Source of the DNA: Lepturacanthus savala
Taxonomy: Eukaryota > Chordata > Actinopteri > Scombriformes > Trichiuridae
NCBI GenBank assembly: GCA_030544235.1
Contig: CM060463.1
Coordinates: 22,004,190 to 22,068,189, forward strand
DNA length: 64,000 nt
Reading direction: 5' to 3'
The notes below the pieces were generated by a model. The model was not told the DNA's origin and ran no database searches. It was given only the letters and a program-made list of their open reading frames with translations. The translations under genes and the position numbers were made by a program. Positions 47,700 through 57,549 of the stretch are shown in pieces. How positions within the stretch are numbered: the first letter of the stretch is position 1; each line of letters begins with the position of its first letter.

Positions 47700-50600
47700 T
47701 TAAGATTCTTACCAGCCTTTCACAAATGTGGAAGACAGAAGGAAGCCAACTTGTCAAAATAAAAGTCCAACAACTGCAAAGCAGCGTTGCTGTTTTTGTT
47801 CCAAAACTCTTACCTGATCACATCAAAATAGCCTACATTCAGCTGACCTGTATTTGTGTAACCTGGAACAGTTGGATATTCCAGTAGCAAAAGATAAGAA
47901 ATCATCCGCAAAGGTTATAATATAAAACAAATACATTTTTATGAAACAAAAATTATTAGCTTGACCATGTCCTGTCTCTTTGATGCCGGACTAGCCCGTT
48001 GATTCAGATGTGATATGATAAGGTAAGAGGTTTGGAACAGCACAGGCAACACTGCAATTATTAGAGTTTTATTTTGACAAGTTGCCGTTGTTCTGTCTTC
48101 CACATTCATGAAAGGTTCAGTATGAATGTTGAGTCACGTCTCATGAAACAGTCACGATTGCTTTACGTGCAGTTTCAAGTAAAGTGTTACCAGGATTTTA
48201 ATAATATTCACTGACAAACAATTAAGCAACATAAATCTAATATGAACTTATGTTGTTTGGTACTTGATATTCTGATCAGACAAGTAACTCTGTCAAATAA
48301 ATGTAGTGCAAGTTAAAATATTATAAAGTTAATTAAATTATTCCTTTAACTTTATGCACCTGCTGATATATTATCTCCAAGAAGATTTATCTGAAAGCAC
48401 AACATAACTGTTATTAAACTGACAAACTGATTTATCTGATAAAATAAAAGTTTGTTTAAATGTCTCTCAGTTACGATGCCTGATGTTTGGACATAGATCA
48501 TCAGGGTTACGAGCCATGAGTCAGCAGAAGATGTAACTTGTGATATCATTGTTTATCATTGTAACCGTCTCTCTAGTGTGCGTTGACATCATGGATAGAC
48601 ACTCCCTCAGCTTTGATTTGCCGTTACCATGGAGAGTTTAAACTGCTTAAACGTTTGCTTACATAGCATCTAGAGGTCTGTGTGTGTGTGTTTTTTTAGA
48701 ACTTAATTAATTCATCATTAATCTATTGAATATGCTCTAACTTGTATTGGTAGTTGCACCTACACAAATAACCCTGATTTTCCCAGGCTTTTCCTTCTAT
48801 TGTGAACTTGTGAAATTGTTCATGATCTCATCTATTCCACCCAGGAAAAGTTGGCTAACCGTGACATTATTGTGTTTAACCTGTTATACCTCTCCGTTGC
48901 TATTATTTCTCTCCCACGATAACGTGGACAGTTATCAGGCATCAGATTGAGCTTGACTGTTCTGACTGACGTGCATGTGTGTGTGTGTGTGTGTGTGTGA
49001 CAGAAGAGAAGAGGACAGCACAGAGCGTCCGGCAGAGGCTCTGGGAGCTTTTGGCTCCAGCGGGTCGGACCGAGGACTCTGGGTCGATCTCTTGGCTTCA
49101 CGCCTACAGGCAGCTGCTGCAGGAGGAGGGAACGGATGAAGAGATGCAGAGAAGGGCCGTGCTGATGCAGCTCTGGGCCACGCAGGTGAGTCACACCTCA
49201 GGCCGAGAGGCGATATTATATGTACGATGCAAGCGTTCCATCAGAACAAGAGATTACGTGCGGCGACGGGTTTAAATCAGATTAACTTGACACCACTGCA
49301 TATCTGTCTGCGATGTCCTTAAAGAGGCTTTAAGGCGACACGAGGGAGCTGCAGTACTCTGCTTTGACACTTGAGTGTGCTGTTCACCTTCCACTTTCAC
49401 AGCAAGTCTGTAAAGAGCTTCAGAAATACAGCTTTGGAAAAAAATAAGAGACCACTGCATTTTTTTTCTGAAATCAGCATCTCTACATGTATTCCAGCTA
49501 TTCCATTCCAGTGTCTGTTGAATTCCAATATATTCACACCTTATTCTGCTTAAAGAGGAACCAGGAGTAGAATAAAGTCACAATGCACAATGGTAAAGAC
49601 TTGTGGAGAGCTTGACAAGATGCATGAAAGCTTGATTAAAAATAAGGTCTTATTGCACCAAATATTGATTTTTGAACTCTTCTTAAGTGTAAACATTAGT
49701 ATCATGTTGTTTTAAAATGAATTTGGTCTTGTTTCTTTGCATTGTTTGAGGTTTGAAAATATATCTTTTTTGTTATTTTGACCATTTGATCATTTTCTGC
49801 AAATAAATGCTCTAAAAAGTAATTTCTTTATTTGTAATTTGGGGGAAATGTTGTCAGTAGTTTATAGACTCAAACAAAAATCTTCCTTTTGCCCAAACAC
49901 ATACCTATAAGTAGTCAAATCAGAAAAACTGATAATTTTGTATTGGTCTCTTATTTTTTCCAGAGCTGTATAAGATTGAGAATTGTAATTGAACACACTG
50001 TCAGTCTTGAGGCTACGTTTTATCTTCTTGAAACTTAAGGAAAATAGGAATCTTGGCATGTTTAGTATTTGATGACTCAAATAAAACACAGAACCTCAAA
50101 CCTCTGTGTAAAATGAGTCAAAAAGTAAGTTGTGTAATTCAACAAATTGCCTTTGTTGAATGTTTAAAATGTATGAATCAGACTATAATGGTGCCTCATC
50201 CCATTTTTCAAAAACATCTGTTTAACTGGACATATGAAACCAGACTGACTCATCCAGTTTTGTCTTTTGCCTACGGTCCTACCAGAGGGTTTTTATTGCA
50301 TCAAAAGTATTAATCACGTCTTCATTTCAACATTCGCCTTACCCTGCAGACTGCTGACTCATCTTATTTTTTCTTTCTTCTTTTCTTTTTTTACTTACCA
50401 CTTGTCACTGTGAATTATTTCCTTTTATTCACAAGTTTTTGAATCACAACTTTAGTTGAGTCACATTTTCAACTTCCCTTAAAATTTCAGTGCGAGACGT
50501 GAGTTAAAGCAGTAATAACAAACTGTAAATATTTAGGTACAAACAAGCAGTAAATATTTTTATATCTACGCAAGGTCTCCCGCACTCAGATCTGTGACAT

Positions 50601-52573
50601 ATCCGCCAAAAGTGTGGAAGGCGAGCGGTGTTTATGTAGTGTAAATAAAGGATTAGTTACCCTTTGTCATGTATTTTTCAGTGACTTAGGAGTCAATTTG
50701 GTGCTCATTTATTTACTCCGTTATATTTCCTGTTCACTATTTTATGTATCTCCTCCCGGCAGCCTGTAAAAATAGGTTTGCTATAAAACTAAAGAGCGTC
50801 AATGTCCTGCCCTTGGATGCAGGCAGATGGCAGAGGACCTCAGGTTTCAAATGGCTTTCCTTTTTAAGTAAACCATTACTGCGCTGGGCTCTGCCAGTAG
50901 TGAGACTATCCAGAGCTCTTCTCATCTCACACACATGAAAGGAAGCTGTTCTTTTGTGTGTTTTTAAATCTCATCAGCACTAATAATTCATTAGACTTTG
51001 CTTTAATTAAACCTCTGCTTTTGTTGAGACTGTTAATAAAACACAAAGAGCACTATAGGTGTGGTGTTTTTTTATTTCCTTTGACCAAATAACCACCTGT
51101 GCCGTCACCACGCAACAGCAGAGTGAGGCAGAAACGACCTTATCGCCACACTCATACCAGCCTTTGTCCTGTTTCCAGGGTAATGTGGGTCCCGCTGCAT
51201 TTTGGCTGTTGGGTTACATGTTGACAAACCCTGAAGCTCTGACAGCAGTGAGGAGGGAGTTCAACCAGATGTCACAGACGGAAACATCAGAGGCTCCTCT
51301 GCTGGATGGATCTGTGAACACCCCTGTGTTTGGTGAGGCCTAAATCCCGGTTTATGTAAACGTGGCCAATATTTACTGGTAGCAGATTTTTCCTTTCATG
51401 CAGAGGATGAAATGTTACAGAATGCAACCAGGAATTATATAAATTACAAAACAGCTCATCATAATTAAAAGAGAATCATCTATTCAGGTATAAATCCCAA
51501 ATCTGAATATTGTGCAATTTGAGAGGTAAAAGCACATAGAAAATGCCACACAAATATATATGGGGAAAAAATTGATCACTTTTTTCCTCTTTTTTTTCCA
51601 CCCCTTTCCAGATAGTGCCTTGGAAGAGACCTTAAGGCTCACTGCCGCCCCCTTCATCACCAGAGAGGTAGTGCAGGAGAAAACCCTCCACATGGCTGAC
51701 GGCCAAGAGTACCTGCTGAGGAAAGGAGACAGGGTGTGTTTGTTCCCCTTCAACAGCCCTCAGATGGACCCGGAAATTTACCAGGAGCCGCAGGTTTGTA
51801 GTCCTTTTTGTGGCTCTTTTCTATTCCCAACCTCCCCGCTTCATCAAAAGCCACCCATGCTGCCAACAAGAATAGTAGTAATTGACTTAGGGACCTGGTT
51901 GGAGACTTAAACGTGTAATTAGCAACCGTAGTTGTTTATGTAAGGTGGATTCAACACCTACACAAAGCTGACCCCGTGTTACCCAGTGAGAAGTCAAAGC
52001 CAAAGCCGTGGACCGTTGAGAGATTAGCCGAGCATGGGAAGAGAAACGCGGCTAATAGGCGTGGGAAGGACACCGCGAGGCTACATAATGGAAATCTGTC
52101 CACCAGAAAATGGACATTAAGTTGTATGATTAATTATTGAACGCGTGCGTCTAATGTCTGTTGTTTCCCTTCCAGAAATACAAGTACGATCGCTTCCTGA
52201 ATGAAGACGGATCAGCGAGGAGAGATTTTTATAAAGGAGGGAGACGGCTGAAATATTACACCATGCCGTGGGGCGCAGGGACCAACGGCTGTGTGGGAAA
52301 ACAGTTTGCCATAAATACCATCAGACAGTGAGCATCCTAGAGTTAGTGCAACACACAACTGAGTTTGTTCCTTTTGTTTCTATGAGAAGGTCATGATTTT
52401 TTTTTTGTGTTTTAATCTCCAGGTTTGTTTACATGGTGCTGACTAACTTGGATTTGGAGCTATGTGACCAAAACGCTCCAGTGCCAGAGGTCAATCCTGG
52501 CCGGTATGGATTCGGGATGCTCCAACCGGAGGGAGACCTGCTTGTCCGATACAGAGCTAGAAGTACGCTCTGA
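44570..52573 (+). CDS. ptgis: ptgis, prostacyclin synthase (CYP8A1)
   Basis: Heme-thiolate isomerase of the endoplasmic reticulum that converts prostaglandin H2 to prostacyclin (family knowledge). Ten coding exons: 44570-44637, 45179-45302, 45881-46056, 46799-46942, 47281-47408, 49004-49185, 51179-51332, 51612-51793, 52176-52327, 52423-52573. They sum to 1461 bp, 486 residues (human 500, also ten exons). The N-terminus is a membrane anchor (IFLLVQAALLYFIL). Conserved segments: IPWLGHALEFGKDA, GRYVTVLLDPHSYD, ATQGNVGPAAFWLL, TLRLTAAPFITREVV and PWGAGTNGCVG. ExxR is E331-R334 and the heme Cys is C425. The I helix has GNVGPAAFW in place of the usual acid-Thr pair, as expected for an isomerase that does not activate O2. 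kcnb1 follows in the same orientation, as neighbours on human 20q13. Confidence 0.96.
45179..45302 (+). CDS. ptgis: ptgis coding exon 2
   Basis: Encodes PPLDKGVIPWLGHALEFGKD and the FLNRMKLKHGDIFT block of CYP8A. Acceptor TCCTTTAG, donor GTGAGT. Confidence 0.95.
45881..46056 (+). CDS. ptgis: ptgis coding exon 3
   Basis: Encodes AAGRYVTVLLDPHSYDSV through FNLRLPYHQPTKAKAMMK, aligned with human GGRYVTVLLDPHSYDAV. Confidence 0.95.
46799..46942 (+). CDS. ptgis: ptgis coding exon 4
   Basis: Encodes HFLGKNFTALNRTTSRHLQT and the EEGLFNFSYSMLFR segment (human MGLLDFSYSFLLR). Confidence 0.94.
47281..47408 (+). CDS. ptgis: ptgis coding exon 5
   Basis: Encodes AGYLTLFGGEQNNN through FDDLLTKMARGTLKP (human AGYLTLYGIE, LPKLARGSL). 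Acceptor TTCCTCCTCAG. Confidence 0.94.
47619..47698. repeat. (CT)n(AT)n compound microsatellite
   Basis: About 24 bases of CT followed by about 55 bases of AT in ptgis intron 5. Confidence 0.96.
48976..48999 (+). repeat. (TG)12 at the ptgis exon 6 acceptor
   Basis: Pure TG run ending four bases before exon 6; ACAG completes the acceptor. Confidence 0.95.
49004..49185 (+). CDS. ptgis: ptgis coding exon 6
   Basis: Encodes EEKRTAQSVRQRLWELLAPA through QRRAVLMQLWATQ. The acceptor is preceded by a pure TG run (48976-48999) instead of a pyrimidine tract. Confidence 0.94.
49429..49968. mobile_element. Tc1/mariner-type MITE in ptgis intron 6
   Basis: Ends CAGCTTTGGAAAAAAATAAG and CTTATTTTTTCCAGAGCTG are inverted repeats flanked by TA on both sides. 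The TA duplication and CAG terminus point to Tc1/mariner. It is 540 bp without a transposase frame. A second, interrupted copy is at 54793-55708. Confidence 0.85.
51179..51332 (+). CDS. ptgis: ptgis coding exon 7 (I helix)
   Basis: Encodes GNVGPAAFWLLGYMLTNPEA, the I helix contacting heme and substrate. Acceptor GTTTCCAG, donor GTGAGG. Confidence 0.95.
51612..51793 (+). CDS. ptgis: ptgis coding exon 8 (ExxR)
   Basis: Encodes DSALEETLRLTAAPFITREV and LLRKGDRVCLFPFNSPQMDP. The ExxR salt-bridge pair is here. Confidence 0.95.
52176..52327 (+). CDS. ptgis: ptgis coding exon 9 (heme Cys loop)
   Basis: Encodes KYKYDRFLNEDGSARRDFYK and MPWGAGTNGCVGKQFA. The Cys is the axial heme ligand. Confidence 0.96.
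52423..52573 (+). CDS. ptgis: ptgis coding exon 10
   Basis: Encodes FVYMVLTNLDLELCDQNAPV and RYGFGMLQPEGDLLVRYRAR then the stop. Confidence 0.95.
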
Positions 52574-52822
52574 GACTTTCAAATCAAAGCACATACCTTT
52601 CAGTACATTTCAGCACATGCACATTGTTATAAAGTGTCAATATGCCCTTTCTACTTTTGTACTCTATATTTATATTATACAGTATATCATTGTTTTGTTA
52701 TTTAACAATACATGTAAATAATAGATTGTCGAGATATTGTGTTGTCAAATTTCTTTGAGTGTGTGTGTCTTCTTAAAAATGGTTAAATTTATTTAAATTC
52801 ATTTTATATAAAAAACATATAT

Positions 52823-53176
52823 GGTAACACTTTATTTGAAAATACTGTCATAAGACTGACATGCCACTGTCATGTCATTATGTCAATAAATATTTATGAC
52901 TGCTATCATTAAGTGTCATTAATTTTTTACAGTCACAGGTTGACATTGCTTTTCAAAAAAAAGTGTTACTATATCAGCAACACTTTAATTTAAATGTTAC
53001 CGCACTTTACTTGAAATTATGGCAAAAGTAATACTTTATTTGACAAGCAATGTCAATCTTTCAATTAAAAAAAACAAATGACATTTAATGACAGCAGTCA
53101 GATGTTTATGACATTGACATAATGTTTATGACACAGTAATGACTGTAATGTAACCACCTTCAAATAAAGTCTTACC
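52823..53176. mobile_element. MITE downstream of ptgis (GGTAACACTTTATTTGAA family)
   Basis: Ends GGTAACACTTTATTTGAA and TTCAAATAAAGTCTTACC are inverted repeats with mismatches. The interior has repeated TTATGAC/TGTCATTA units. It is a widespread fish repeat type by its termini; the superfamily is not decided. It contains two AATAAA hexamers in the ptgis sense (52885, 53163). Confidence 0.72.
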
Positions 53177-54304
53177 CCATGCAGACTAAAAAATTATCAC
53201 CATTTCTGCTGTATCACATCATAGCTGAAGCTAATTTGCATCTGCATGTCTGTGGTTCAAGTCCTTTACAGACATGCATTCATGCTGCACCACTTTGAAC
53301 TATTTTTGAGTGTAAAACTAAAATAATGTGGAGGAAATTTGCTGAGCGCTCACAATATGTCATTTTTAGGAGCTGAATGAACTGGAGCATGGTTCTGTAC
53401 GTTAAATACTAGTGAGCATGAGTGTAACGAGGGGACTGGCTGTACTGTAAACAGAGGCGGCCACACATCTGTCACACTTACACACGCTGTTTTGAGTGGC
53501 GCTGAGTGGAAAGTTCAGATTTGTATGTCATTTGGAAAGCAGCTGATCACATGTAACAGTAGGAGCAGACTGTTGGTAAAGACAAACGTTCTACTCACAT
53601 TTCAATGTTTCTTCCAGTTCACCTCATGTTTAGGCCATGATGTGATACTATCATGGCAAGGCAAGTTTACATGTATATGTGTGGCATGTTTCTATATAAA
53701 GAAAAGCTACAATGATTTACATTAAATATAAAGGGCATCATGACTATATACATACTAGAAATAAGAAAGGTTTAATAGAAACAAATAAATACTATATAAA
53801 AGAATAACAGTAAAAGTTGTTATGCAAAAGCCTCAAATTTGGTTTAATAAAAAGCAGCAGCAAAAGTGTTTCAACCTTTATTTAAAAGAACTGATAGTTG
53901 CAGCAGCCCTGCAGTTAATTCCTCATATGTGGAGTATGAAAACTGAACGCTGCTTCTCCATGTTTAGCTTTGACTCTGGGAACAGAAAGCAGATCTGTCC
54001 CAGACGACCTGAGAGGTCTGGCTGGTTCATGACGTAGTTGCAGATTAGAAATGTATTTTGTCCCTAAACCTGCTTCCATTGTTTTAGAAACCAGTAGCAG
54101 TATTTATATCAAAATACAGATACAATCATGAACGAAGCAGCACCAAGTAGACTCTGTCTTAGGTTTGTGTTTCCAAGGTGTTGAGTCAGTTTGAGGTTTA
54201 TGGATTAAAGGAACGAAACCAGCACCACACTGTCTGTGCTGAGTCTGAGAAGAATTAATAGATATTCCTAAAATCTTATATTTTCCATGTTTTTATTATT
54301 ACAG

Positions 54305-54670
54305 TAGGGCTGCAGCTAAAATTATTTTGATAGTTGAGTAATCTATTTATTTAAACAATCTAATCAATTACTGTTTGGTTCATAAAATGGTGTAAATGTA
54401 AATGTGTGTTTTGTAAATGTTTTGCTGTTTCCCAAAGCTGAAGATTCAACCTCCAGACTAATAATCCACAATGCAATGATCATCAGTTTACTATTATAGA
54501 GGAATAATGACTACAATACTAGAAAATCATCAGATTTGACAACCTGGAACCAGAGGATTTGGAAATTGTCTTCTTAAAACAAGCTTAGATTGAATAAACT
54601 ATCAGAATAGCTGTAAATTAATGTAATAGTTGAACACCTATTGATTAATTGACAAATTGTTGCAGCTCTA
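54305..54670. mobile_element. hAT-like MITE (GGGCTGCAGC family)
   Basis: Ends TAGGGCTGCAGC and GTTGCAGCTCTA are inverted, flanked by 8-mers TATTACAG (54297-54304) and CATTACAG (54671-54678) that differ at one base. It is 366 bp and the best-preserved copy of this family here. Confidence 0.7.
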
Positions 54671-54792
54671 CATTACAGCACATTCACAGTCACTCATCCA
54701 AAGAGAACATCATTATAATATTAGATCATCTGAGGTGTATGATGTAGGACAAAATAAATAAATAAGTAGCATTGGCATTATTTTAATAGCTA

Positions 54793-55708
54793 CAGCTCTG
54801 GATAAAAAAAGACCACTGTTTTTTTTAAAATCATCATCTACATGTATTCCAGTCATTCTGTTCCAGCGTCTGTTGAATTCCAACACATGCACACCTCATT
54901 CTGTTAAAAAGGTACCAGGAGTGGAATAAAGTCACCCAAAAACAAGGGTAAAGACTAGTGGAGCATGCCAAGGTGCATGAAAGCTGGGATTAGAAATAGG
55001 GGTTATTGCACCAAATATTGATTTTTGAACTCTTCCTAAGTGTAAACATTAGTATCATATTGTTTTAAAATGAATTTGATCTTGGTTGTTTGTATTGTTT
55101 GAGGTCCAAAAACATATCTGTATCTTTATTTGTTATTATAGTATTATGACCATTTGTCATTTTCTGCAAATAAATAATATTTTTATTTGGAATTCAGGAG
55201 AAATGTTGTCAGTAGTTTATAGACTCAATCAAAATTGTTCCTTTTGCCCAAACACATACCTATAAGTAGGGCGACACGGTGGTCGCAGGTTCAAGACCTC
55301 CTTAGTCATGTGTCTGGGACCTTTTTGCGTGGAGTTTGCATGTTCTCCCCATGTCTGCGTGGGTTTTCACCGGGTACTCTGGCTTCCTCCCACAGTCCAA
55401 AAACATGCTGAGGTTAATTGGAGACTCTAAATTGCCTCTAGGTGTGAATAAATGGTGTGTGTGCCCCACGATTGGCTGACGACCATCTAGGATTTCTCAC
55501 ATGAGAGTGTGTTGCTGCTTTTCTTGTCATATATCATTGTAAACTGAATATCTTTGGGTTTGGGACTTTTGGCTGAACAAAGTTAGAAATATGAAGATCA
55601 CCTTGAAATCTGGGTATTTGTGATTTTTTGACATTTCATAGACTAAACAATGAATCAATGAATCAGGAAACTAATCTGTATTCATTCTCTTTTTTTTTCC
55701 CAGAGCTG
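54793..55708. mobile_element. Second Tc1/mariner-type MITE copy with nested insertions
   Basis: Starts CAGCTCTGGATAAAAAAAGA after TA (54791-54792) and ends TTTCCCAGAGCTG before TA (55709-55710). Up to 55268 it tracks the 49429-49968 copy closely. Then a SINE fragment and a GGGCTGCAGC-family fragment interrupt it before the terminus resumes at about 55680. Confidence 0.72.
55269..55492 (+). mobile_element. Truncated SINE copy inside MITE
   Basis: Shares GGCGACACGGTGG, box B GGTTCAAGACC and GGAGTTTGCATGTTCTCCCC with the full SINE, but lacks the box A segment and the 3' tail. Confidence 0.8.
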
Positions 55709-55959
55709 TATGTTAAGACCGTGTTTTCCTGCACAGTAACAGTGAATTCTGCTCCAAGCTGTGGCTGTGTGAGGGTTAAACTCACTCAGGCTGCTGCTGC
55801 TGGAGGAGCCTCAGTGAAACTGCAGGATCCCGTTCACACTCACAACAGGCGCCTGCCAGCAGGCACACACACACTTACACACACAGACAAACACACACAT
55901 ATACTGTGAGCAGGTAGAAAGGTGCTGGGAGTGTTCCCGGCTGCTATAGAGTCTACTTG

Positions 55960-56891
55960 TTGATTCCAGCCCAACAGACTGGCCGTGACATCGCTGCCCA
56001 ACACTTCTCCTCCTCAACATGTCGGGACGCGGCTCATGATGCCTCCTCCATCAGCAGCTCCCAGCAGAGGAGAGAGCGGGGCGGCCACAACAAGTTTCAA
56101 CGCGTCCACTTCGTGAAATGTTGCTGGCGAGGAGAATCGGGATTTAATGAACGGGAGACACGTACGTAATCACGTTTTCTTTACTGTCTTTACATCAGCT
56201 TTTTTTTTCCATTTCGCGGACGGATCACCACAAATATCTACTGTTTTGATTGTCAGCTCGTGCGGGCAGATGTGCGTATTTGTGTGTCAGTGCAGTTCTA
56301 TTGCGTGACTCAGATATGCGCCAACTAATAGTAATAATAATAGTAATTGGCTCCGCCGAATTAAAATTAAAATGCGCGGATTGCGGACACGCGCGTGACA
56401 CCGCTTAAAGTTGTGTGGAGATGACGCGTTCTGTGCTTTTAAAGTTGAGTACTGGGCCCTAAGGCGCATTCAGAAAAAACAAAAATACACGCTCGCGTCT
56501 GATTTGAAACGCGATTGACGCCTGGTTTCAGCACCGCTGGTCCGCGGACAGCGCCGCTCCGCAGGCTGACGGACGGACGGGCGTTTTCAGCACTGGACAG
56601 CGCTCACAAGTCCGGTTCAGTTGATCAGTTGATCAGTTTATGATTGGCCCGGGCGGCTCTTCCATTTCACCCCCTCCTCCCTCCCACCCCCACCCGTGTC
56701 AGCAAGAAAAGCGGCTGTGCCTCTTAAAGCTGATTAAAATATCTATTTGCTTCTCTGATGAGTGGATAAACCACCTGACATTGCTACTGTAGGACAGCTG
56801 CAGTGCCCAGTTTGACAGAGCCTGAATAATATTTTCCTTTTTTTTCTTTCTTTTTTCTTCTTCTTCTTCGTCTTCTACTTCTACTTGACAG
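55960..56891 (+). promoter_or_regulatory. kcnb1: kcnb1 upstream region with possible non-coding exon
   Basis: GC- and CpG-richer than neighbouring DNA, especially 56380-56700. A possible 5'UTR exon could end at GTACGT near 56164. A long pyrimidine tract (about 56830-56889) followed by CTTGACAG at 56884-56891 is a textbook acceptor leading into the coding exon. No transcript evidence. Confidence 0.45.
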
Positions 56892-56994
56892 CCACAGGAA
56901 AAGAGGACAGATCCTGATGTGGCCATGTCTTCTTGAGCTGCCCAACCGCGTCTTCCTGTCTCTTTTCCGAGTGGCCGAGTGACTTTGAGTCAAG

Positions 56995-57549
56995 ATGAAC
57001 AAAGGGGTGGCTCGGTCCAACCACAAGCCGCCGCCGGACGCCATGGACATCATCCGGAGCAAGAACCAGACGCGGCGGGTGAGGATCAACGTGGGCGGTC
57101 TCCTTCATGAAGTCCTGTGGAGGACGCTGGACAGGCTGCCCCGCACCCGGCTGGGCAAGCTGAGGGACTGCAACACCCACGACTCCATCATGGAGATCTG
57201 CGATGACTACAACCTGGACAACAACGAGTACTTTTTCGACAGGCACCCGGGCGCCTTCACGTCCATCCTCAACTTCTACCGCACGGGCAAGTTACACATG
57301 ATGGAGGAGATGTGCGCCTTGTCCTTCAGCCAGGAGCTGGACTTCTGGGGCATCGACGAGATCTACCTGGAGTCCTGCTGCCAGGCCAGGTATCACCAGA
57401 AGAAGGAGCAGATGAACGAAGAGCTTAAACGAGAAGCCGACAACTTGAGGGACAGGGAGGGCGAGGTTTTCACCACCAACTGTTTTTCCGAGAAAAGGAA
57501 GAAACTTTGGGACCTCTTGGAGAAGCCGAGCTCGTCGTTTGCTGCTAAG
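56995..57549 (+). CDS. kcnb1: kcnb1 (Kv2.1-type potassium channel), first coding exon
   Basis: Pore-forming subunit of delayed-rectifier Kv2 channels in the plasma membrane (family knowledge). The 185 codons hold the cytoplasmic N-terminus and the T1 tetramerisation domain, from RVRINVGG at 28-35. The zinc site typical of non-Shaker Kv channels is intact: H101, C107, C128, C129, an exact H-x5-C-x20-C-C. EVLWRTLDRLPRTRLGKL, YFFDRHPGAFTSILNFYRTG and CCQARYHQKKEQMNEELKRE are Kv2 signatures. The exon ends at AAG|GTATTG, as expected where human KCNB1/KCNB2 split before S1. The exon with S1-S6 and the C-terminus lies off the right edge. Sequence alone fits Kv2.1 and Kv2.2; the neighbour ptgis favours kcnb1. 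Confidence 0.9.

Larger units (their letters stand above)
44638..49003 (+). other. ptgis: ptgis introns 1-5 with simple repeats
   Basis: Fragments of a GGAGTAGAAGTGCAAAGTAG-type fish repeat occur near 46185-46260 and 47446-47600. A (CT)n(AT)n tract lies at 47619-47698 and a TG run abuts exon 6. No further exons. Confidence 0.7.
52574..55960. other. ptgis-kcnb1 intergenic region
   Basis: Apart from the MITEs and SINE listed, no gene is seen. The first 250 bases after the ptgis stop lack AATAAA or ATTAAA. A (CA)n run lies at 55865-55905. Confidence 0.65.

Noticed and set aside
56884..57089. Arg/Lys-rich minus-strand frames upstream of kcnb1
   Set aside because: Antisense of the pyrimidine tract and 5'UTR.
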